DNA of 64,000 nt, from contig JAJYDJ010000001.1 in the NCBI GenBank assembly GCA_021777565.1, positions 62,001 through 126,000 on the forward strand. The letters run 5' to 3'. Of this stretch, positions 58,173 to 64,000 are shown piece after piece; the stretch's first letter is position 1; every line of letters begins with the position of its first letter. The position numbers and the translations under genes were made by a program. The stretch is from a bacterium. Its GTDB lineage: Bacteria > Patescibacteria > Microgenomatia > Levybacterales > UBA12049. Below the pieces are notes generated by a model. That model made no database searches and was not told where the DNA came from. It saw nothing but the letters and a program-made list of their open reading frames with translations.

Positions 58173-60287
58173 ATGAAATTAGTTATTGTAGAATCACCAA
58201 CCAAAGCAAAAACTATCGGGAAATTCCTGGGGAGTGAATTTGTCGTAAAAGCTTCTATGGGACATGTGATGGATCTGCCCAAGTCAAAACTAGGTGTTGA
58301 TACGCTGAACAATTTTAATCCTCAATTTGAGATAAGCGAGGGCAAAAAGAGTACAATTTCCGAGCTTCAAAAGCTGGCTTCTGAGTCAGACGGCGTTATC
58401 CTAGCATCTGATCCTGATCGTGAAGGAGAAGCCATCGCGTATCACATAAGCCAACTCCTCCGAGAGAAACTATCGGCTAAGAAGTCTAAGGCAAAATCAG
58501 CAAAAAACGAGACCTCATCTTCGGGAATACCATTCCAGCGTATTGTTTTCCACGAAATCACGAAAGATGCCATCCGTAATGCATTGGAGCACCCAGGTGT
58601 GATAGACACCCATTTAGTAGATGCGCAGACGGCACGTCGAGTGCTAGATCGACTTGTGGGATACAAACTCTCACCAATTTTATGGCAGAAAGTTCGTCGT
58701 GGTCTTTCAGCAGGACGTGTCCAAAGTGTTGCCCTGCGCCTTATTGTAGAAAGAGAAAAAGAAATTGAAAAATTTGGTAAGGAACCATACTGGACTATCA
58801 CCGCGACCCTTTCCAAAGACAAAAAAGAAGTTGAGTTTGAACTGGTTTCTATTAATGATGAAAAAATTGAGCAGCAGAATTCATTTCAATTATATGATGG
58901 TGATTACACTGTCACCAAAACAACCATTACTACTCAGGAAAAAGCAGATACGATTCTTGAAGCATTGAAGAAAAAAGAATTTGTTGTCAGTGATGTGGCA
59001 AAGAAGGAAACAAAGCGTAGCCCTCAGCCGCCATTTACAACCTCAACACTGCAACAGCAGGCTTCTCAGCGGTTTGGGTTCTCAGGGAAACGAACCATGA
59101 GTCTCGCACAAAAACTTTATGAAGAAGGATTTATTACCTATCATCGTACTGACAGCGTTCATCTGGCCGAGACCTCAGTTACGCAGATGAGAGATTTTGT
59201 GGTGAAGAAATTTGGTGAATCCTATGTGCCTGAAAAAGTACGTCTTTTTTCAACCAAACAGAAATTAGCACAAGAAGCACATGAAGCAATTCGCCCAACT
59301 GATGTAAATAAAACTGAAGAGTATGTACGTGATAGTCTCGGTGCTGCGTATGCCAAAATCTATCAGCTTATTTGGTCACGAGCCCTTGCTTCACAAATGG
59401 CAGATGCACGAGTAGAGTCGACGACTGTCCTGGTCGAGACTAAACCGGTACCTGAAAAATATGTTTTTAAAACAACAGGGTCGATTTTACTTTTTGAAGG
59501 ATTTCTTAAAGTGAATCCGTTTGGACTCAGTGATCGACAACTTCCTGATTTTGTTTCAGGTGAAACCATCCCGACAGTACAGACGATTGCTATAGCTCAT
59601 GAGACACCTGCGCCACCGCGCTATAACGACGCATCACTGATTAAGTCACTAGAAGAAGAAGGCATTGGTCGTCCAAGTACCTATGCGACGATTATTTCAG
59701 TGTTGGAAGAGCGCACCTATGTAGAAAGAAAAGATGGTAGATTTTACCCAACGGCGGTAGGTAATGCAGTAAATGATTTCCTCGTGAAATATTTCTCAAC
59801 GATTGATGACGTGCCATTTACCGCGAGTATGGAAGACCAGTTAGATGAAGTTGCTGAAGGTAAAAAAGATTGGGTACCAGTCATCAGGGAATTCTACACA
59901 CCATTTGAAAAACAATTAACTGAAGTATCAAAAACGGCAGAAAGAGTTCAAATTGCTACTGAAGATACAGGTGAAATCTGCCCACTTGATGGAGCTCCCT
60001 TGGTCATACGTACTGGTCGATTTGGTAAATTTATTTCCTGTAAAAATTTCCCGACCTGTGAATATAAGAAAGCATATGTTGAAGAAACGAACTTCCTGTG
60101 TCCAAAAGATGGAGGGAAAATTATCGCACGCAAAACCAAAAAAGGACGTACGTTTTATGGATGCAATAACTATCCCAACTGTGATTTTGCTGTCTGGAAG
60201 CTCTCTGATATTAAAAAAGGGGTAGGGAATGAAACAGATTCTGCGAAAAAAACGACACGAAAGAGGACGGCAAAAAAGACGAAATAA
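58173..60287 (+). CDS. topA: DNA topoisomerase I
   Basis: TopA relaxes negative supercoils. The 704-residue protein has the TOPRIM domain (LVIVESPTKAKTIGKFLG, SDPDREGEAIAYHI), the catalytic Tyr near residue 323 (GFITYHRTDS), HEAIRPT and EEGIGRPSTYA. Two C-terminal zinc fingers (CPLDG with CKNFPTC; CPKDGG with CNNYPNC) and a basic Lys/Arg-rich tail complete it. The gene follows dprA closely, the common dprA-topA order; TATACT (58152-58157) lies 15 nt upstream. Confidence 0.96.
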   Translation: MKLVIVESPTKAKTIGKFLGSEFVVKASMGHVMDLPKSKLGVDTLNNFNPQFEISEGKKSTISELQKLASESDGVILASDPDREGEAIAYHISQLLREKLSAKKSKAKSAKNETSSSGIPFQRIVFHEITKDAIRNALEHPGVIDTHLVDAQTARRVLDRLVGYKLSPILWQKVRRGLSAGRVQSVALRLIVEREKEIEKFGKEPYWTITATLSKDKKEVEFELVSINDEKIEQQNSFQLYDGDYTVTKTTITTQEKADTILEALKKKEFVVSDVAKKETKRSPQPPFTTSTLQQQASQRFGFSGKRTMSLAQKLYEEGFITYHRTDSVHLAETSVTQMRDFVVKKFGESYVPEKVRLFSTKQKLAQEAHEAIRPTDVNKTEEYVRDSLGAAYAKIYQLIWSRALASQMADARVESTTVLVETKPVPEKYVFKTTGSILLFEGFLKVNPFGLSDRQLPDFVSGETIPTVQTIAIAHETPAPPRYNDASLIKSLEEEGIGRPSTYATIISVLEERTYVERKDGRFYPTAVGNAVNDFLVKYFSTIDDVPFTASMEDQLDEVAEGKKDWVPVIREFYTPFEKQLTEVSKTAERVQIATEDTGEICPLDGAPLVIRTGRFGKFISCKNFPTCEYKKAYVEETNFLCPKDGGKIIARKTKKGRTFYGCNNYPNCDFAVWKLSDIKKGVGNETDSAKKTTRKRTAKKTK

Positions 60288-60290
60288 TCC

Positions 60291-61331
60291 TTACTGCAAT
60301 TGATTCTTCTGGATCCAACTCCATGCTTCCTGGACAAGTGAGAGCATCGCTGGATCATTCCCAGCTGTTTGGTGTACATCACATGCTGGTCCCATACTAA
60401 ATGCGGCAACACCAGTTACATGAATTTGCTGATATGCCTGCAGTACTGCATCGATATCACTGGGTTGGAGTTGTTCAACAACATCTGCAATTGGTGTATG
60501 ACAATCACTAAAACTGTATCGTTGTCCTTCAAATGCTTGATAGACGCCAACTATTGGGGGAGGGGTTTTGCCGGTCGGAAGTTGATCTTGTTGGACGAGC
60601 TGTGCCATTTGAGGGATGAGCGTATTGGCAACATTGGCAGTGCCGCCATCATAGTGTGGATAGGGATAGAAAAAGATGACATCAGCAATGCCATAGGTAT
60701 AGTTGTGTTGCAATCCGACTGGCTCTCCATATCCCGCAAGAATCAAATGTGATGGATCAGGATCAATTGAGCGAATAAGATCATGCAGTTGCTGCAAGGC
60801 TGGTTTCATATCACAGTAATTGCCTGCACTATCTCGTACATCATCGTCCTTGATCCAGTATCCGCCAAAAATAGGACTCTGGTAGTTATTGGTAATAAGA
60901 TTTTTGGCATTTTGCAAATCTCCTGACGTTATGACACAGGTCCCTGGTTGATAGGAGATGGCGCTAAAAAGCGTCATGTATGCTTTCATATTATGTGCAA
61001 GAAGTGCCTGTCCGACAGAAGAACCGGCAGCGAAAACACTGGGGTCATAACTGATGATATAGCTCATGCCATTTTGGGCAGCCAGGTCGACATCACTTAC
61101 TGAGGAGGCAATAAAAGCGCCATGGATACCAGGACCTTTGAGGGCAGTGAGAGAAAAAATCTGTAATCCGTTGGTATTGGGATTGGGGGTTGGGGCTACC
61201 ATGGCAAGGGCGGCACCGCTGAGATCTTGGGGATTTACCCGGCTAAAATTGATTCCTCCGGTGAGATATACCGCGAAGGTAAGAATGATGACAATGATAT
61301 AAATTTCACTATTATCGAGAAGGTGGCGCAT
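60291..61331 (-). CDS. Secreted TIM-barrel-like protein
   Basis: The 346-residue protein has an N-terminal membrane helix (about 10-26) and a globular domain. Alternating strand/helix pattern and segments such as GIHGAFIASSVSDVDLAAQNGM, FGGYWIKDDDVRD and ADVIFFYPYP resemble glycoside-hydrolase-like TIM barrels; the pair D-D-D could supply acids but the catalytic residues are not certain. It is likely outside the membrane. GACACT at 61338-61343 ends 6 nt before the ATG, a weaker -10 than most. Confidence 0.6.
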   Translation of the reverse strand: MRHLLDNSEIYIIVIILTFAVYLTGGINFSRVNPQDLSGAALAMVAPTPNPNTNGLQIFSLTALKGPGIHGAFIASSVSDVDLAAQNGMSYIISYDPSVFAAGSSVGQALLAHNMKAYMTLFSAISYQPGTCVITSGDLQNAKNLITNNYQSPIFGGYWIKDDDVRDSAGNYCDMKPALQQLHDLIRSIDPDPSHLILAGYGEPVGLQHNYTYGIADVIFFYPYPHYDGGTANVANTLIPQMAQLVQQDQLPTGKTPPPIVGVYQAFEGQRYSFSDCHTPIADVVEQLQPSDIDAVLQAYQQIHVTGVAAFSMGPACDVHQTAGNDPAMLSLVQEAWSWIQKNQLQ

Positions 61332-61370
61332 ATATACAGTGTCGCAGATACTTACCTTTGGGGCAAGCTA

Positions 61371-62252
61371 TTATTGGCTGATTTGTGGCCATGCATTCAG
61401 AACCGCATTGAGATAGTCAGAATACACTTGCCATGTTGCATCGGAATAGCTGCCTAGGCCAAATGGTTTGCCTTTTGGATCAGCGGGGACGGTAGCGGGG
61501 CTGAGTGCATCGGCATCTATGTAGGCACTAATTTTGGGATCACGGGAAATAATAGAAATACCTTGTGTATTAAGCGCCCCCACGGTAGCAGGCGGGATGT
61601 AGCTGCTGCCAATTTTTTGTGTAACCGGGGATGCGATACTTTGTAGGTTATACCCAGCACCATAAATATTTTGTACTGCCTCATCAATGAGTGTCTGTGC
61701 GCCAGCAAATTGATGTCCCATCCCCAGCTGCCAGGCACCAGAACTGGTATCGGGACAAACACCAGTTGGACTATACTGGCTGCCACCAAGAGAAGGGCAG
61801 TAGCTAAATGTCCAGAAATCAAATCCAGCTCTCCCAACTTCTACACCATACCACCACAACACCAGTGGCAAGTCCACGTGGTTACTTGGGTGAGCAGTAT
61901 TATATGCCTGCACACCAGCAAGGGCATAGGGATAAGCTGCCTGCAGTCTTTGAAGTGTTGCTGGATCAATAGTCAGCTGTTGATCTGGAGTAACAAAATG
62001 ATAGGTCGTGATGTAGTACTGCATGTCTACACTGGCGGGTGGTGCATAGGTTGTCTGCACGGCAAATGTGTTCATCTGCAAGGCTGATGGATTGGTAGAC
62101 GTTGTCGCTGGCTGAAGTGTTTGGCTCACTATTGTCGTCGGGTCGACAGGGGATTTGTAGTTCGTGTCCACAAGCCCTCCAGCAAGAATAAATCCAATGA
62201 CTACACAGGCAAGAAGGATGATTACTTCGATCACTCCGGATTGTTGCTTCAT
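61371..62252 (-). CDS. Secreted hypothetical protein (293 aa)
   Basis: An N-terminal membrane helix (VIEVIILLACVVIGFILAGG) is followed by a Thr/Ser/Pro linker and a domain of about 200 residues with aromatic motifs (LPLVLWWYGVEVGRAGFDFW, SGAWQLGMGHQFAG). The second recalls lysozyme-like or NlpC-like enzymes but without a secure catalytic set. TGC-TACAAT (62259-62264) ends 6 nt before the ATG. It lies next to another secreted protein, each with its own promoter. Confidence 0.6.
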   Translation of the reverse strand: MKQQSGVIEVIILLACVVIGFILAGGLVDTNYKSPVDPTTIVSQTLQPATTSTNPSALQMNTFAVQTTYAPPASVDMQYYITTYHFVTPDQQLTIDPATLQRLQAAYPYALAGVQAYNTAHPSNHVDLPLVLWWYGVEVGRAGFDFWTFSYCPSLGGSQYSPTGVCPDTSSGAWQLGMGHQFAGAQTLIDEAVQNIYGAGYNLQSIASPVTQKIGSSYIPPATVGALNTQGISIISRDPKISAYIDADALSPATVPADPKGKPFGLGSYSDATWQVYSDYLNAVLNAWPQISQ

Positions 62253-62270
62253 ACAATTATTGTAGCAAAG

Positions 62271-62423
62271 TTAGGCGCCAATAATTTCTCTAAAGGCATC
62301 ACGAAGCGCGTTTTTGATAATTTGAAGCACTGAAACAATGAATCCGATGATGGCTCTGAGAACCCATGGGCCATAATTAACCGTGTATTTACGAATTGTC
62401 CCAAAAAATTCTGCACTCGTCAT
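62271..62423 (-). CDS. Small membrane protein (50 aa)
   Basis: The frame starting at MTSAEFFGTIRKY contains one hydrophobic stretch (WVLRAIIGFIVSVLQIIKNA) and amphipathic ends. CATACT (62431-62436) lies 7 nt before the ATG, which supports this short gene over a longer start. No family is recognised. Confidence 0.5.
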   Translation of the reverse strand: MTSAEFFGTIRKYTVNYGPWVLRAIIGFIVSVLQIIKNALRDAFREIIGA

Positions 62424-62483
62424 TAGGTACAGTATGCGCTCCTTTTGCTTCATATGCAACGGCACTCATGGTATACTAGCCTC

Positions 62484-63020
62484 ATGTATAAAAGAAACGC
62501 AGGCCAGCTTCGCCACGAACCGGTGAACGAAGAAGAAAAAAGTAAATTAAAGAAAAATCCTATCTATATTATCTGTGATAACATCTTGGACACATATAAT
62601 ACTGGTTCAATTTTTCGCTTAGCAGATGCAGTTGCCGCGACAAAAGTATATTTGTGTGGGGTGACTGAAACACCACCAAATACGAGGATAAAAAAAGCAT
62701 CAATAAATACAACCGAATGGGTAGACTGGGAATACTGTACAACAACCAAAGAAGCAATTGAAAAAGTGCGCCAGGAAGTCCTAGGGGTGCAAGTGGTAGT
62801 CATCGAGCAGGACGAGAAGAGTGTCCCATTTGATAAGGCAATGTATCAAACACCAGTGGCCTTTGTCGCGTGTAATGAAAGTACGGGTGCGACACCAGAT
62901 GTTTTGGAAGCAGCAGATCTGATCGTTGAGATGCCGATGTTTGGAGTTAATGTGTCGCTTAACGTAATGGTAAGTCTGGGGATAGTGCTCTATATGGCCG
63001 TGAGTAAATTGGAATTCTAA
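62484..63020 (+). CDS. SpoU/TrmH-family RNA 2'-O-methyltransferase
   Basis: The 178-residue protein is a SPOUT enzyme. IYIICDNILDTYNTGSIFRLADA supplies the N...N-x-G-x-I-F-R motif 1, VAFVACNESTG the middle motif, and GVNVSLNVMVSLGIVLY the knot-forming C-terminal S-L-N-V motif. It is short, like TrmL/TrmH minimal forms, and methylates tRNA or rRNA ribose; the site is unknown. TGG-TATACT (hexamer 62472-62477) ends 6 nt before the ATG. Confidence 0.88.
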   Translation: MYKRNAGQLRHEPVNEEEKSKLKKNPIYIICDNILDTYNTGSIFRLADAVAATKVYLCGVTETPPNTRIKKASINTTEWVDWEYCTTTKEAIEKVRQEVLGVQVVVIEQDEKSVPFDKAMYQTPVAFVACNESTGATPDVLEAADLIVEMPMFGVNVSLNVMVSLGIVLYMAVSKLEF

Positions 63021-64000
63021 TTCCCGAGTAGTGCAACAGTTCTTCTAGCTATAGCTGGTGCCGCATACATCTGCATGGTTCTTTCTCGAAGTGCCTGAGT
63101 ATCAAGGGCAGGCTTGCCACTTGATAGGTAGTTGTGAATTCTTTGAGCTATATCAGCGTGGAGCACTATACTCGGGAGCACGAGTGCATTATAGTCGGTT
63201 GTTTCCATCATCGCGGGGTCTGTAGATATGGCCGCAGGGCATCCACAAAGGGCTGCTTCCAGTGGGGTCAGACTAAACCCTTCATTGGTAAACAACGCCA
63301 AAAGAAGATCAGAATGTTGAAAAAGCCATGGCATATAACTCCATTCAACCCCCCCTAAAAATAAGAGTGAACAGGTCTGAGGGTCAGTCTGATGGATAAG
63401 CTCTTGAATACGTTGCCAATAGAGTACATTCTCAGGTTTTCTCTCATCCGGCGTCCCAGTGACAATGAGTGCCACATGTCGTCCATACCGTTTCTGATAT
63501 TCCTGGCAGACCGCTATGGCATGCTCGATCCCTTTTTGACCTACGATACGTGCGGGTACCACAATACGCAGCGCATCATGATCACCAAAAAGAATTTGTT
63601 CTGCCATCTGTTCAGTCTGTGGGAGCTGGTAGTGCGCGGTAAATTCGTGAAATGCTGGGGCTAACTCGGTAATAGTGTGTGGTGCCGGATGTACGGCTGC
63701 CAAGAATTGATCATCTATCGGATTACCAATAACCTCAATGTGATAGTCAGGGACATGCGCCCCCTGGTCTCTCATCTTCTCTAGTTGGTCCACAAATTGT
63801 GCCCTTCGTGTTTCACTAATAAGTGCAATACGGGTGCCATCAACGGTAGGGAGAAGGCGTTGGAGTTGCTCGGTACTGGCTCGTCTGGCATCATGGACCC
63901 AGAGCACCACTGGTTCGCCACCATCTCGTTCCCTTTGATCTGCCATTTCTGCCATGGCAACGCCAAAGGGAGGATTATGCCCGGCAGCATTGGTCGTATT
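63017..64000 (-). CDS. GT4-type glycosyltransferase (5' partial)
   Basis: The frame is open to the right window edge, giving the last 327 residues. IVVPARIVGQKGIEHAIAV and LFTNEGFSLTPLEAALCGCPAA are the GT-B/GT4 nucleotide-sugar binding blocks, with the E-x7-E pair. These enzymes build surface glycans from UDP- or GDP-sugars. The start lies beyond the window; an internal ATG at 63955 should not be taken as the start. The 3' end overlaps the SpoU gene by 4 nt. Confidence 0.85.
   Translation of the reverse strand, partial: NTTNAAGHNPPFGVAMAEMADQRERDGGEPVVLWVHDARRASTEQLQRLLPTVDGTRIALISETRRAQFVDQLEKMRDQGAHVPDYHIEVIGNPIDDQFLAAVHPAPHTITELAPAFHEFTAHYQLPQTEQMAEQILFGDHDALRIVVPARIVGQKGIEHAIAVCQEYQKRYGRHVALIVTGTPDERKPENVLYWQRIQELIHQTDPQTCSLLFLGGVEWSYMPWLFQHSDLLLALFTNEGFSLTPLEAALCGCPAAISTDPAMMETTDYNALVLPSIVLHADIAQRIHNYLSSGKPALDTQALRERTMQMYAAPAIARRTVALLGN

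Noticed and set aside
1..64000. Recoding of TGA as glycine, as in Gracilibacteria/Absconditabacteria
   Set aside because: TGA ends several well-defined genes (for example at 1622-1624) and no conserved protein here is interrupted by it.

Overview
The window looks like chromosomal DNA of a Patescibacteria/CPR bacterium, with a Microgenomates-like gene set. This is my inference from gene content: PEGA/beta-propeller, DUF4389 and dockerin surface proteins, many GT-C membrane glycosyltransferases, sortase with an LPxTG substrate, almost no central metabolism, and DprA. TGA behaves as a normal stop. The most pervasive direct signal is promoter architecture. About 29 genes have a (usually TG-extended) -10 box ending exactly 6 nt before the ATG, and about 12 more have 7-9 nt, so most first genes should give leaderless mRNAs. 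Clear Shine-Dalgarno sites are seen only at a few genes (rplL, the sortase, an OB-fold gene).

Region 1-9.6 kb: the end of a metal P-type ATPase, two tandem MidA-like methyltransferases, tRNA-Ser touching an ITPase gene, a dockerin protein, a PEGA protein, mreB, an orphan CIRCE operator, a TagA-type glycosyltransferase and a GalT-like enzyme. Region 9.7-17 kb: the ribosomal/transcription cluster secE-nusG-rplK-rplA and, after two membrane genes, rplJ-rplL with an L10-type leader, followed by galU and a PAP2 phosphatase. Region 18-36 kb: envelope and accessory genes (sortase pair, GT-C enzyme, acyltransferase, Idi, Maf, DUF2156, metal-handling membrane proteins) and many hypotheticals.

Region 36.09-47.35 kb is an 11.2-kb integrative element bounded by an 18-bp direct repeat derived from the 3' end of tRNA-Trp. 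It carries (i) a tightly overlapping polyprenyl/glycolipid-type operon (UbiA, MurG-like GT, nucleotidyltransferase, UppS) with a divergent Nudix gene, (ii) a minimal CBASS-like pair (CD-NTase plus SLATT 2TM effector) with divergent DUF4145- and DUF5677-like genes, (iii) a terminase-small-subunit-like HTH gene, an OB-fold lipoprotein-like gene with a structured leader, and (iv) small genes plus a large serine recombinase. The attachment site lies inside the recombinase reading frame. The element's left end carries an in-frame 34-codon tail and terminator that would complete the gene in the excised circle.

Region 47.3-64 kb: tRNA-Trp, rpmG, tRNA-Thr/Tyr/Thr, a site-2 protease, rpmB, fmt-def, an O-antigen-ligase/TPR protein, a second mreB with a charged insert followed by PBP2, dprA, topA, two secreted proteins, an SpoU methyltransferase and a truncated GT4 glycosyltransferase. 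Together these serve envelope construction, cell shape, translation and DNA uptake/topology, interrupted by the one mobile island.
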